A stretch of DNA of 64,000 bases from CALAED01 sp036378315 (GTDB taxonomy: Bacteria > Actinomycetota > Actinomycetes > Streptosporangiales > Streptosporangiaceae), in contig DASUWU010000145.1 of NCBI GenBank assembly GCA_036378315.1, positions 1-64,000 on the forward strand. Direction: 5' to 3'. Under the pieces are notes generated by a model. The model was not told the origin of the DNA, did not search any database, and saw only the letters and a list, made by a program, of their open reading frames with translations. This document shows positions 8,445 through 16,962 of the stretch, in pieces. Positions within the stretch are counted from its first letter, which is position 1. Each line of letters begins with the position of its first letter. A program made the position numbers and the translations under genes.

Positions 8445-9395
8445 ATGAGCGATCAGCGGTTGGAGATCGACCATGTCTCCAAGCGGTACGGGGATGTGGT
8501 CGCGCTCCGTGAGATGACGTTCGACGTCCGGGCCGGGGAGTTGTTCGGATTCGTCGGCAGGAACGGCTCGGGCAAGACCACCACGATGCGGATCGCCCTC
8601 GGGGTGCTCGCCGCGGACGCGGGTGAGGTCCGCTGGGACGGAAGCCGCCTCACCCTCGAGACCCGGCGGCGGATCGGATACATGCCGGAGGAACGCGGGC
8701 TCTACCCGAGGATGAAGGTCGGCGAGCAGCTGGTCTACCTCGCCCGGCTGCGCGGCCTGACCAAGGAGCGGGCCGTACGGTCCGTGGACGTGTGGCTGGA
8801 TCGGCTCGGTGTCGCCGAGCGCCGCGGCGACGAGGTGCAGAAGCTCAGCCTCGGCAACCAGCAGCGCGTCCAGCTCGCCGCCGCGCTGGTGCACGACCCG
8901 TCGATCCTGGTCTTGGACGAGCCGTTCAGCGGCCTCGACCCGCTGGCCGTCGACGTGATGAGCCAGGTGCTGCGGGACAAGCGCGACGAGGGGATTCCGG
9001 TCCTGTTCTCCAGCCATCAGCTCGACCTCGTCGAGCGGCTGTGCGACCGGGTGGGCATCGTGCGGGAGGGCGAGATGGTCGCCTGCGGGGCGGTCGACGA
9101 GCTGCGGACGGGCGGCCAGGAGCGGCTCGTCGTGGACGCCCCCGCCGCGCGGCCGGGGTGGGCCGCCGGGCTGCCTGGGGTGACCGTGTGCGGCCAGGAG
9201 GGCACCAAGACGGTACTGGAGCTGGGCGAGGGCGCCGACGACCAGGCCGTGCTGCGGGCGGCGCTGGCGACCGGCCCGGTGCGCGAGTTCACGCCACGCC
9301 GCCCGCGGCTGACCGAGCTCTTCCGCCACGTCGTGAGCGATGACCCGGCTACCGGCAGCGCGACCGGGGCGGGCGGAGAAGGCAGGGCGGCGTGA
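8445..9395 (+). CDS. ABC transporter ATP-binding subunit (NatA-like)
   Basis: A 316-residue ATPase. It has Walker A GRNGSGKTTTM (Arg replacing the more common Pro), signature LSLGNQQRVQLAAAL, Walker B ILVLDEPFSGLDP and SSHQLDLVERLCD, then a C-terminal domain of about 90 residues typical of the NatA/DUF4162 type. The LSLGNQQ form of the signature and the DUF4162-like tail point to Na+ or drug export by an ABC-2 system. The ATG at 8445 follows GGGGGAGGCGGAG. The stop overlaps the permease start (GTGA), so the two subunits are coupled. Confidence 0.94.
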   Translation: MSDQRLEIDHVSKRYGDVVALREMTFDVRAGELFGFVGRNGSGKTTTMRIALGVLAADAGEVRWDGSRLTLETRRRIGYMPEERGLYPRMKVGEQLVYLARLRGLTKERAVRSVDVWLDRLGVAERRGDEVQKLSLGNQQRVQLAAALVHDPSILVLDEPFSGLDPLAVDVMSQVLRDKRDEGIPVLFSSHQLDLVERLCDRVGIVREGEMVACGAVDELRTGGQERLVVDAPAARPGWAAGLPGVTVCGQEGTKTVLELGEGADDQAVLRAALATGPVREFTPRRPRLTELFRHVVSDDPATGSATGAGGEGRAA

Positions 9396-10561
9396 ACACG
9401 GGAACGGCGGTCGGCATGGTGGCCCGTCGCGAGATCGCCACCAGGATGCGGTCCAAGGCTTACCTCATCGTCACCGGAATCATGATCGTCTCGATCCTCG
9501 GGCTCATCATCGCGGTCAAGGTGGTCGGCGGTTCTTCGGCCGGGAAGCTCGGCGTGCTCGACGGCTCGCTGGGCGTCCCGCTGCGGTCGGCGGCCGCCGC
9601 TGTCGGTGTCCACGTGACGGTCCGTACCGTCCCCGACCGGGCCGCGGGAGAACGGCAGGTCCGCTCCGGTGAGCTGGACGCGCTCGTGGTGGGCCGGCCG
9701 CCGGAGGTCGTGGTGAAGAAGAACCTCCCCGACGACCTGCGGAACGTCCTCAACGTGCTCGCCCGCCAGCAGGCGCTCGACGAGCAGATCATCAAGGCCG
9801 GCGGCGACCCCGCCGCGGTCGAGCGGGCGGTCGCCGGCGCCTCCGTCCACGTCCGCGCGCTGGTGCCGGGGGGCGCCTTCCGGGGCGAGCGGATCGCGGT
9901 CGGCGTCGTCGCCGGCATCCTGGTCTACCTGGCGTTGATGATCTACGGGCAGACCGTCGCCCAGGGCGTAGTCGAAGAGAAGGCCAGCCGGATCGTCGAG
10001 ATCCTGCTCACCGCGATCCGGCCCTGGCAGCTCATGCTGGGCAAGGTCGTCGGCATCGGCGTGACCGGGCTGACCCAGATGTTCCTGGTCGCCTCGGTCG
10101 GCGTCACCGCCGCGCTGCTGTCGGGCACGATGCACATCCCCGCCTCCCTGCTGACGGGGGCGGCGGCATGGGGGATCGTGTGGTTCCTGCTCGGCTTCCT
10201 CGTCTACGCGCTGCTGTTCGCGGCGATGGGCTCGCTGGTGTCCCGCCAGGAGGACGCCGGCAGCGTCGTCGGCCCGGTGATGATACTGATCATCGTCCCG
10301 TACGTGCTGGGCATCTCGATCCTGCCCGCCGACCCGGAGAACGGCCTGCTCCGCGTCCTGTCGCTGATCCCGCTCTTCGCACCGACGCTGATGCCCATGC
10401 GGGTCGCGCTCGGCGTGCCGGCCTGGGAACTGGGGACGGCACTGGGCCTGACCGTCCTGCTCGCCATGGCGCTCGTCGGGCTGGCCGGCCGCATATACAG
10501 CAACGCGGTGCTCCGCATGGGCAGCCGGATCAGGCTGAGCGACGCCTGGCGCGCGGCCTAA
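9392..10561 (+). CDS. ABC-2 type transporter permease (NatB-like)
   Basis: A 389-residue permease. One transmembrane helix lies near the N-terminus (about residues 28-47). A large extracytoplasmic loop of about 125 residues follows, and then five or six helices in the C-terminal half. This is the NatB/YhaP topology. EEKASRIVEILLTAIRPWQLMLGK is the usual cytoplasmic motif before the first C-terminal helices. It starts at a GTG that overlaps the ATPase stop (GTGA, 9392-9395). Together with the gene at 8445 it forms a complete two-gene exporter; substrate unknown. Confidence 0.93.
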   Translation: MNTGTAVGMVARREIATRMRSKAYLIVTGIMIVSILGLIIAVKVVGGSSAGKLGVLDGSLGVPLRSAAAAVGVHVTVRTVPDRAAGERQVRSGELDALVVGRPPEVVVKKNLPDDLRNVLNVLARQQALDEQIIKAGGDPAAVERAVAGASVHVRALVPGGAFRGERIAVGVVAGILVYLALMIYGQTVAQGVVEEKASRIVEILLTAIRPWQLMLGKVVGIGVTGLTQMFLVASVGVTAALLSGTMHIPASLLTGAAAWGIVWFLLGFLVYALLFAAMGSLVSRQEDAGSVVGPVMILIIVPYVLGISILPADPENGLLRVLSLIPLFAPTLMPMRVALGVPAWELGTALGLTVLLAMALVGLAGRIYSNAVLRMGSRIRLSDAWRAA

Positions 10562-10570
10562 ACCCGGAAC

Positions 10571-11053
10571 TCAGCGCTCATCGTGGGTGACGAGCCCTTC
10601 GATCGTGCGGAGCTCCTGGTCGATCTTCGCGAGCGCTTCGCGGCGGTGGTGCGACGCCCGTTCGCCGGTCACCGGGGGCTGCGCGCGCCGGTGTTCGAGG
10701 TGCGCCAGCAGGGTCTCGCCGCCCAGCTCGCGGGCGGCGAAGGCGATAACGACCGTGGCGGATTGCATGAGGCACCAGCCCGGCCGGAGCCTGGCGTCCA
10801 TCGCCTCCTCGCGGCCCGCGGTATCCAGCACCCGCAGGCGCAGAAACTCGCCGCGCCGCTCGATGACCCGCACCTGGGACACACCGGGTTCGTAGCGGGG
10901 GGTGGCCTGTTCCAGGTCGGCGATGACCCGCCACACAGCCTCGAAGGGGGCGGCGATGCGGCGGTGCCGGACGGCGGCGCCGGGCAAGGCGGCCGCGAGG
11001 ATGGCGAGGCGGTCGATCGGGTCGATATCGGGGAGCCCCACGGGATCATTCAC
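10571..11053 (-). CDS. SRPBCC-family (polyketide cyclase-like) protein
   Basis: A 160-residue START/SRPBCC-type protein. The central part (HRRIAAPFEAVWRVIADLEQATPRYEPGV) is the usual first strand and helices of the hydrophobic ligand pocket. I chose the GTG at 11053, not the one at 11062, because it overlaps the sigma-factor stop (GTGA, 11050-11053) and has GGGAGGAGT at proper distance, whereas 11062 abuts that site. SRPBCC proteins bind lipids, hormones or polyketides or regulate signalling. Co-translation with an ECF sigma factor suggests a shared stress response; ligand unknown. Confidence 0.85.
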   Translation of the reverse strand: MNDPVGLPDIDPIDRLAILAAALPGAAVRHRRIAAPFEAVWRVIADLEQATPRYEPGVSQVRVIERRGEFLRLRVLDTAGREEAMDARLRPGWCLMQSATVVIAFAARELGGETLLAHLEHRRAQPPVTGERASHHRREALAKIDQELRTIEGLVTHDER

Positions 11054-11541
11054 GCTTCCCACTCCTCCCGGAACGCGGCTCTGGCCCGATGCAACCGGGA
11101 TTTCACGGTCCCTGCCGGGATCCCCAAGAGGGCGGCGATCTCCTGTTCGCTGAGGCCTTCCTTGATACGCAGGACCAGCACGACGCGCTGGGAGACCGGC
11201 AGCCGCGCCAGGGCGTCGTCGATGTCCACCAGCCCTTCGAGAGAGGAGACGGAGCGACCCCTGAGCGCGTCCTCCTCGGCCTGCTCCGGGTCATGCCGGC
11301 GGGCGAGCCGGATCGCCGTCCTGACGGTGACCGACCGTACCCAGGTAATGATCGCCTCGGGGGCACGCAGCGAAGACAGGCCCTGGAAGATCGCCAACAG
11401 AGCCTCCTGGGTCGCGTCGTCGGCGACCGCCGGGGCGATCCGCGCGCACAGTCGGTGGACATACGGCGCCAGATCGTCGAGTAGCCGATCCAACGCGAGC
11501 GCGTCGCCCTCCTGAGCAGCCGCGACGTCCTCCGGGTCCAC
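11050..11541 (-). CDS. ECF-type RNA polymerase sigma factor
   Basis: A sigma factor of about 163 residues. Region 2 lies near residues 20-85 (DDATQEALLAIFQGL then TWVRSVTVRTAIRLAR). Region 4 lies near 110-160, with LPVSQRVVLVLRIKEGLSEQEI and the recognition helix PAGTVKSRLHRAR. It directs core RNA polymerase to a specific promoter set. No anti-sigma gene adjoins it; the co-translated partner is an SRPBCC protein. The start is uncertain: the GTG at 11541 gives family-normal length, but no strong ribosome site precedes it. Confidence 0.88.
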   Translation of the reverse strand: MDPEDVAAAQEGDALALDRLLDDLAPYVHRLCARIAPAVADDATQEALLAIFQGLSSLRAPEAIITWVRSVTVRTAIRLARRHDPEQAEEDALRGRSVSSLEGLVDIDDALARLPVSQRVVLVLRIKEGLSEQEIAALLGIPAGTVKSRLHRARAAFREEWEA

Positions 11542-11622
11542 GCCAGGAAGATTATCCGGAACCTTCCCGATGTTCCCCGCCACCTTCCAGCTAGGAGGAC
11601 ACCACACAGAGGGGACTGCCCA

Positions 11623-12792
11623 GTGAATCCAGACCTGATGATCGTCGGCGCGGGCCTTGCCGGGCTCACCGCAGCCATCGAGGCGGCCGAGCGTGGCCTG
11701 CAGGTGACCGTCGCCGAGGCGCATTCCCAGCCGGGCGGGCGAGCACGCTCACTGGCGGCTCCGTTCCTGGCCAACACCGGTCCCCACGCCATCTACGTGG
11801 ACGGGCCATGGTGGGCGTGGCTGGAGCGCCGCGGCCTCACGCCGCCCATCGTGGAGGCGCCGCGCCGTGCCGGCCTGGTCCGGACCGGAGGCCGGCTCGG
11901 CCCGCGGCCGGCCGAACTCGACGAGGCCATCGCCGCGCTGCCCGCCGAGGCGCCGGCAGCCGAATCGTTCCGCGCATGGCTGCTCAGGCACGTCGACGCG
12001 AAGACGGCTGAGGCGATCGTCGGAGTGGCTTTCGTCTTCACCTTCGACCATGACCCAGGGCGGCTTTCGGCCGCGTTCGTCCACCAGCGCCTCCACCGGG
12101 CCCTTGCCGGCGGCGCCCGGTACGTGGCCGGCGGGTGGTCCACCCTCGTCGATCTGCTTGCCGAGCGAGCCGCCGGCCTCGGCGCGCGGATACGCACCCG
12201 GATACGGGTGCCGGCCCTGCCCGCAGGACCGACGATCCTGGCCACCAGCCTCGCGGCGGCACGCCAGTTGACCGGTGACGAATCCCTTGTCTGGCCCAGC
12301 GCCCGCGTGGCAACGATCGACCTGGGCCTGCGGGTGGCCGACGACGGCCCGGACTGGTTCCGGGTGATCGACCTGGATGACCGGATCTACGCGGCCCGCT
12401 ACAGCCTCGCCGACCCGGGCTTGGCGCCGCCCGGACATGAACTCATCCAGATCGCCGCCGCATGCGCCCCTCGCGAGCGGAAGGCCGACGCCGAACGCCG
12501 AGTGCGGCGTCTTCTCGACCAGTCCTTCCCCGGCTGGCGCGCCGCGGTGCGGTGGCACCGCAGCGCCATGCGTACGAACTGCACCGGAGCGGTGGACCTG
12601 CCCGGGACGACATGGCGCGACCGCCCAGCCGTCAGCCGCGGCGACACCCTCTGCGTGGCCACCGACCAGTCCGCCGCGCCGGGGCTGCTCGCCGAGGTCG
12701 GAATCGCCGCCGCGCAACTCGCCGTCCAGCGGCTCGGCGAAACCCGCGGGCCGCGTGGATCGCGGCCCGAGTCGTCTACCGCATCGGGCTGA
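11623..12792 (+). CDS. FAD-dependent oxidoreductase (amine oxidase/desaturase-like)
   Basis: A 389-residue flavoprotein. The N-terminal dinucleotide fold is VGAGLAGLTAA, followed by an acidic residue at the end of strand 2 (VTVAEAHSQPGGRARS), where the PGGRA motif contacts FAD. The C-terminal FAD closure appears as DTLCVATDQSAAPGLLAEVG. The fold matches phytoene desaturase/amine oxidase-type enzymes. The GTG at 11623 follows GAGGGG. It is divergent from the ECF sigma/SRPBCC pair across 81 bp, and may be one of the sigma factor's targets. Substrate is unknown. Confidence 0.87.
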   Translation: MNPDLMIVGAGLAGLTAAIEAAERGLQVTVAEAHSQPGGRARSLAAPFLANTGPHAIYVDGPWWAWLERRGLTPPIVEAPRRAGLVRTGGRLGPRPAELDEAIAALPAEAPAAESFRAWLLRHVDAKTAEAIVGVAFVFTFDHDPGRLSAAFVHQRLHRALAGGARYVAGGWSTLVDLLAERAAGLGARIRTRIRVPALPAGPTILATSLAAARQLTGDESLVWPSARVATIDLGLRVADDGPDWFRVIDLDDRIYAARYSLADPGLAPPGHELIQIAAACAPRERKADAERRVRRLLDQSFPGWRAAVRWHRSAMRTNCTGAVDLPGTTWRDRPAVSRGDTLCVATDQSAAPGLLAEVGIAAAQLAVQRLGETRGPRGSRPESSTASG

Positions 12793-12927
12793 GCGACGCC
12801 TGGCGCGCGACCTGGCCGGCCGGGACGTTGGGCCTTCGATCGCGGGCGGTTCGGCTCATGGTCGCGGGCCACGGGGGGACCGAGGATCCGGGTGACCGCT
12901 TCCCCCCGTCCAGCGGAAGGACCGCAG

Positions 12928-13470
12928 ATGCGTAAGTCGATCCCCCTGGTTTCCACGATCGCCATGACGGCGCTGTTCGCGCTCGCCGCGCCGGCGACCG
13001 CGGCGACCCCCGCCGCCCCGGCGACTCCGGCGACCGCCACGGGCCATGGGGCCGTCGTCTCGTTCCGGCTGGCGCCGCCGAACACCGCCGTGTCACCGGA
13101 CGGCGGGACGATGGCCGCCCCCGGTGACTGGATCAAGGTGGGTGGCGGCGGCTCGTTCGAGCCGGCGACCGGATCGGTCCGAGCGGGCGGCACGTTCACG
13201 CACTACAGCGCCGACGGGACCGTCCACTGCGCCGGCACCTGGCGGGCGACCCAGGTGACGGGGTGGACCGACTTCGGCCGCGGCGGCGGCAGCGCCGCCC
13301 TCCGGGTCACGCACTACTGCTCGACCATGGGCGAGGTCCACACCGACATCCCGATGACGGTGACGTCGACGCGGAACGCGCCGCCCGGCTCGTCCTACGT
13401 GGCCGGGACCACGGTGGGCGAGTTCACCGTGCCCACCGGCGGGAAGGTGACGATCACGATCTCCCGGTAA
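12928..13470 (+). CDS. Small secreted protein of unknown function
   Basis: A 180-residue exported protein. A signal peptide covers about residues 1-28 (MRKSIPLVSTIAMTALFALA then ATAAT). A short Ala/Pro/Thr-rich linker follows and then a beta-rich domain with two cysteines (TVHCAGTW and THYCSTMGE) that may form a disulfide. The ATG at 12928 follows GGAAGGA; an in-frame upstream GTG at 12892 lacks the signal-peptide layout. The composition suggests a small immunoglobulin- or lipocalin-like fold, but I do not recognise a family. Confidence 0.8.
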   Translation: MRKSIPLVSTIAMTALFALAAPATAATPAAPATPATATGHGAVVSFRLAPPNTAVSPDGGTMAAPGDWIKVGGGGSFEPATGSVRAGGTFTHYSADGTVHCAGTWRATQVTGWTDFGRGGGSAALRVTHYCSTMGEVHTDIPMTVTSTRNAPPGSSYVAGTTVGEFTVPTGGKVTITISR

Positions 13471-13472
13471 CG

Positions 13473-13487
13473 CCCCGGCCCGCGGGG
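13473..13487. terminator. Short hairpin between convergent genes
   Basis: CCCCG paired with CGGGG across a 5-nt loop, located between the convergent stops at 13470 and 13503. Short stem and no T-tract, so terminator function is only plausible. Confidence 0.45.
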
Positions 13488-13502
13488 TGTCGACCCGCCC
13501 GA

Positions 13503-14360
13503 CTACCTGACCGCGCCGGTGACGGTGAAGCGTTCGACCCCGGCCAGGTGTCCGCCGGTGGCGGCGGCGATGGTCAGGACGCCGTGCGGCGCCCCGCGCA
13601 GGGTCACCCGCGCCGACCACGGCTGGTCCTGGCCGCCCGCCGACACGTAGCCGAAGGCGCCGACGAGCGCACCCGACGGCAGCCGGACCTGGATGCTGAT
13701 GCTCTCGTCGACTCCGGTGATGCGGCCGCCGACGACCGGCCGGGTGCCGACGTGGCCGCCGTAGGGCGGGGTGGTGAGCGAGAACGTCGTGTCGTCGGTG
13801 CCGACGACCTCCCACGGCGCGAGACGACCGGAGCCGAAACGCACCAGGTGGATCACCGCGGCCGTGCCCATGCGGCCGCCGTCCGGAATCTTGAACCCCA
13901 CACCGATGTGCGCGTCCCCACCGCTGACCGTGCTGGCCGAGACGCGGTTGATCTCGGTGTACCCGAGGTAGCCACGGGCGAAGGACAGGGCGGTCTGCTG
14001 GGCGCTGAGATGCCACGGCTGGTGACCGCCCGAGCGGTAGCTCGCCTGCCATGCGCGCACCTCACGGCCGTTCGCGAACGGCCACAGGGGAAGGTAGCGG
14101 CCGGGCAGGCGTGGCAGCGCGGCGGCCGCGGGAGGTGCCGGCGGCGCGCCCGCGGGTCGGCGCCCTGGCGGCGTCGTGGGCGTGGTGGCCGGCGGCTGGG
14201 CCGCCGGCGGCGCGCTGGTCGTGACCGACTGCGGTTCCGGCGGCTGGTTGGCCTTGTTGGTCTCGCGTACGCAGGCCACGACGAGCAGCGACATGCCGAA
14301 CAGGAGAAGGATGACGAACGGGATGGCCCTGGCGGGGCGGGGCCGCGCTGGCGCGTTCAT
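13503..14360 (-). CDS. Membrane-anchored protein with Gmad2-like C-terminal domain
   Basis: A 285-residue protein with a hydrophobic anchor at residues of about 13-30 (FVILLLFGMSLLVVAC). The cysteine after LVVA could be a lipidation site. A Pro/Thr/Ala-rich linker spans about 40-80. Two extracytoplasmic regions follow. The last 90 residues (GRITGVDESISIQVRLPSG, then GAFGYVSAGG) resemble the immunoglobulin-like Gmad2 domain of spore and envelope proteins. ATG at 14360 has GAGGT upstream. Transcribed alone, towards the secreted protein at 12928. Role unknown, probably cell surface. Confidence 0.75.
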   Translation of the reverse strand: MNAPARPRPARAIPFVILLLFGMSLLVVACVRETNKANQPPEPQSVTTSAPPAAQPPATTPTTPPGRRPAGAPPAPPAAAALPRLPGRYLPLWPFANGREVRAWQASYRSGGHQPWHLSAQQTALSFARGYLGYTEINRVSASTVSGGDAHIGVGFKIPDGGRMGTAAVIHLVRFGSGRLAPWEVVGTDDTTFSLTTPPYGGHVGTRPVVGGRITGVDESISIQVRLPSGALVGAFGYVSAGGQDQPWSARVTLRGAPHGVLTIAAATGGHLAGVERFTVTGAVR

Positions 14361-14482
14361 GGCGACCTCTATCCGTAAACCCCAAGCTGACTAGTACGAC
14401 GCGAAGCGCGCCCCGGTTGTTGGCGCCGGAAGGCCGCCATTTACCGGCGAAAGTCCCGAGGGGCCGCGCCCCGCCCGGCTCC

Positions 14483-14510
14483 CCGTCCACGAGGGCGACC
14501 TCGTGGACGG
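14483..14510 (-). terminator. Hairpin terminator after beta-helix gene
   Basis: Perfect 12-bp stem (CCGTCCACGAGG and its complement) with a GCGA loop, about 20 bp downstream of the leftward stop at 14531. It has no T-tract. Confidence 0.8.
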
Positions 14511-14530
14511 AGACCCCGAGCCGTCCGCCG

Positions 14531-16792
14531 TTACGGGTAGCTGACCAGATCGACGGGGACGGTGGCTGTGCCGGTCGCGGCGGCGCCGGTGCTGTTGATG
14601 ACGTGGGCGATCGTTCCGTTACCGCCCAGCGAGACGGTGAGCAGGTCGTGGAAGCGGACCGTGGACCGGGTCGGCGCCTCGAAGCCGCGGGCGGCCACGA
14701 TCGCGGGGTTGACGTTGAAGAAGCAGTAGCTGCCGAGCCCCCATGCCTCGTGGCTGGTCACGGAGTCGGCGACCTTGTAGGCGGCGTAGCCGTCCGGTGA
14801 GTCGGCCCGCCACGCCGACTGGCTCGGCGGGTCGTACGGCATCTCGTTCTGCAGGAAGACCGTGCGGCCGCCGTTGCCGTTCCACATCACCTCGTACTTC
14901 TGGTAGTGCTCGACGAACAGCCCGTACGCCATCACGTTGGCGCCGTTCACGACCAGGCCGGTTTCGGCGGTGTTCGTCGTCCAGCCCACGCCGCTGCCGT
15001 GGTCGGCCCGCCAGGCCCAGATGTGGTCGATGAGCGTGTTGTTGCTGTTCACCACCAGGCTGGTGGTGGCCTTGCCGGCGCCGGCGCCGCCGATGCGGAA
15101 GAAGACGTCCTGGACGGACGTGGGGTCGGCGGCGTGGCTCGCGGCCGCGCCGGCCGGGCCGAGTCGCAGCAGGACCGGGGAGTTCACCGGACCGGCGTCG
15201 AACAGCAGGCCGGCCAGCCTGACGCCGTCCACGTCGGCGACCGTCATCGGGACGGTCCCGTTGTCCGGGACCAGGGTCGGGTAGCCGAGGCCGAGCACCA
15301 CGGTGTCCGGCCGGGTCACGTCGATCGTCTGGCTGAGGTGGTAGATGCCCGGCGTGAACAGCAGGTTGAGGCCCCCGGCCAGGGCCGCGTTGATGGTGGC
15401 GGCCGAGTCGCCCGGCTTGGCCACGTAGAACCGGCTGAGCGGGAGCGACGAGCCGGGGGTCGCGCCGCCCGACCACGTGGTGCCGCGCGTGTTCTGCCGC
15501 AGCGAAGGGACGAACACGTTGTAGGCGCCGGCGGAGTCGACGTACAGGTAGGGCTTCTCCCTGGTCACCGGGCTGGTGTCGAGCGTGGTGTACGGCGGGT
15601 TGGGGAAGCCCTGCGCGGGCGCGCCGGCCACACCGGAGAACGTCATGTTCCACACGCCGTTCAGCCAGCCGCCGATCTGGCTGTCGCGGATCAGCCACTG
15701 CTGCTGGGAGTACGGCTGCACCTGGCCGTCGATCTTGGAGTCGGCGATGTAGCCGCCGCTGGCCCAGCCGAACCCGGTGGGCGCCAGGTTGAGGTCGCCC
15801 CTGACGTGGATCCGCCGGAACGGCGCGGCCTGCGAGACGGCCCAGCGGTCGAAGCCGCCCGCCGGGCTGATCGACAGGTTCTCCGCCGAGCGCCAGAAGT
15901 TCTGCGTGGCGTTGCCGCCGAACCAGCCGGCGTCGACGGTGACGCCGCCGTTGATCGTGACGTCGTCCGGGGTCCGGCCGAGCCCGGCGATCGAGGTGTA
16001 GAAGCCGATGTTGGCGTTGACGCTGTACGAGCCCGGCTTGAAGAGCAGGGCGTATCGCTGCGTCCCGAACTGGTTCGACTCCTGCTGGCTGAAGATCGAG
16101 TCGAGCCGGCTCTGGATGCTGCCGCTCGACATGGACGGGTCGAAGACGATCACGTTCGGGCCGAGGTCGCCGCCGCCCGCCGGCGGCGGGCCGGTCGAGG
16201 TGGTGGCGGTACGGACGGCGAACTCCCACAGCGAGTAGCCGTACTGGGTCGCCCGGGCCGTGCCGAACAACCTGACGTACCGCCCTGTGCCAGACACGTC
16301 GAGCGTCTGGGTGCCGCCGGTGCCGGTGGTGGTCGAGTAGATCGATGTCCACGTGGCCGCGTCGTCCGACACCTGGAGCTGGAAGGCCCGGCCGTATGCC
16401 GCCTCCCAGGTGAGGACGACCTGGCACACGGGTTGGCTGGACCCCAGGTCCACCTGGATCCACTGCGGGTCGCCGAACGCGCTCGACCAGCGCGTGCCGG
16501 TGTTGCCGTCGACGGCGTTGCCGGCGGGGAAGGCGGCGCTCTCGCTCGACGACGCGGTGGCCGGCCGGCCCTGCGCCGCGTTCGCCGTGCCGCAGTCGGC
16601 GGCCGCCGCGGCGGCGGCCACCGTTGTGCCGGTCATGGCGGTGCCGGCGATGGCGGTGCCGGCCGGCGCGGCGACGAGGCCGAGCGCCAGGACGGCGGCG
16701 GCGACCAGGATGGCCGCGTGCCGCGTCCTGCGCCGGGCGCCGGAAGGGGCAGGCGGGCCGGGAAGGGGACCTGAGGGCGGGGCGGGATGCAT
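14531..16792 (-). CDS. Secreted discoidin (F5/8C)-domain right-handed beta-helix protein
   Basis: A 753-residue secreted protein. The signal peptide is near residues 20-55 (HAAILVAAAVLALGLVAAPAG). Residues of about 65-200 form an F5/8 type C (CBM32-like) domain, with WSSAFGDPQWIQVDLG and YVRLFGTAR. The remaining 540 residues are a pectate-lyase-like beta-helix (FKPGSYSVNANIGFYTSIAGL). This domain set occurs in actinobacterial GH55-like proteins often mislabelled adenylyl cyclase; a glucan- or pectin-active enzyme is likely, but no catalytic residue can be assigned. I chose the third possible ATG (16792) because AAGGAG lies 6 nt before it. Divergent from the ROK regulator. Confidence 0.82.
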   Translation of the reverse strand: MHPAPPSGPLPGPPAPSGARRRTRHAAILVAAAVLALGLVAAPAGTAIAGTAMTGTTVAAAAAAADCGTANAAQGRPATASSSESAAFPAGNAVDGNTGTRWSSAFGDPQWIQVDLGSSQPVCQVVLTWEAAYGRAFQLQVSDDAATWTSIYSTTTGTGGTQTLDVSGTGRYVRLFGTARATQYGYSLWEFAVRTATTSTGPPPAGGGDLGPNVIVFDPSMSSGSIQSRLDSIFSQQESNQFGTQRYALLFKPGSYSVNANIGFYTSIAGLGRTPDDVTINGGVTVDAGWFGGNATQNFWRSAENLSISPAGGFDRWAVSQAAPFRRIHVRGDLNLAPTGFGWASGGYIADSKIDGQVQPYSQQQWLIRDSQIGGWLNGVWNMTFSGVAGAPAQGFPNPPYTTLDTSPVTREKPYLYVDSAGAYNVFVPSLRQNTRGTTWSGGATPGSSLPLSRFYVAKPGDSAATINAALAGGLNLLFTPGIYHLSQTIDVTRPDTVVLGLGYPTLVPDNGTVPMTVADVDGVRLAGLLFDAGPVNSPVLLRLGPAGAAASHAADPTSVQDVFFRIGGAGAGKATTSLVVNSNNTLIDHIWAWRADHGSGVGWTTNTAETGLVVNGANVMAYGLFVEHYQKYEVMWNGNGGRTVFLQNEMPYDPPSQSAWRADSPDGYAAYKVADSVTSHEAWGLGSYCFFNVNPAIVAARGFEAPTRSTVRFHDLLTVSLGGNGTIAHVINSTGAAATGTATVPVDLVSYP

Positions 16793-16962
16793 GAGCATCT
16801 CCTTCATGGGGCGGGGGCAGCGCATCGCCCCCTTGCGACACGCCTTATTTCATGACGTGATTTAACTTCCGCGGAATCGACGGCGTCAAGGGCGGACGCG
16901 GCTGGTCACCGCCGACCTGCCGGCCCTTGCAATAAGATCTGAAACAAGTTGGGGAGGGGCGG
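16793..16962. promoter_or_regulatory. Divergent promoter region of beta-helix gene and ROK regulator
   Basis: The 170-bp gap contains an AT-rich patch at 16842-16866 (GCCTTATTTC, then GTGATTTAAC) that stands out from its GC-rich surroundings. GCCTTATTTC recurs with one change (GCCTTATCTC, 18270-18279) upstream of the GH1 gene. A third CTTAT occurs in reverse at 16930-16935. These are candidate sites for the ROK regulator; the match is by eye only. Confidence 0.45.

Noticed and set aside
14531..16792. Adenylyl cyclase annotation for the beta-helix protein
   Set aside because: No cyclase motifs; domain layout is discoidin plus beta-helix.
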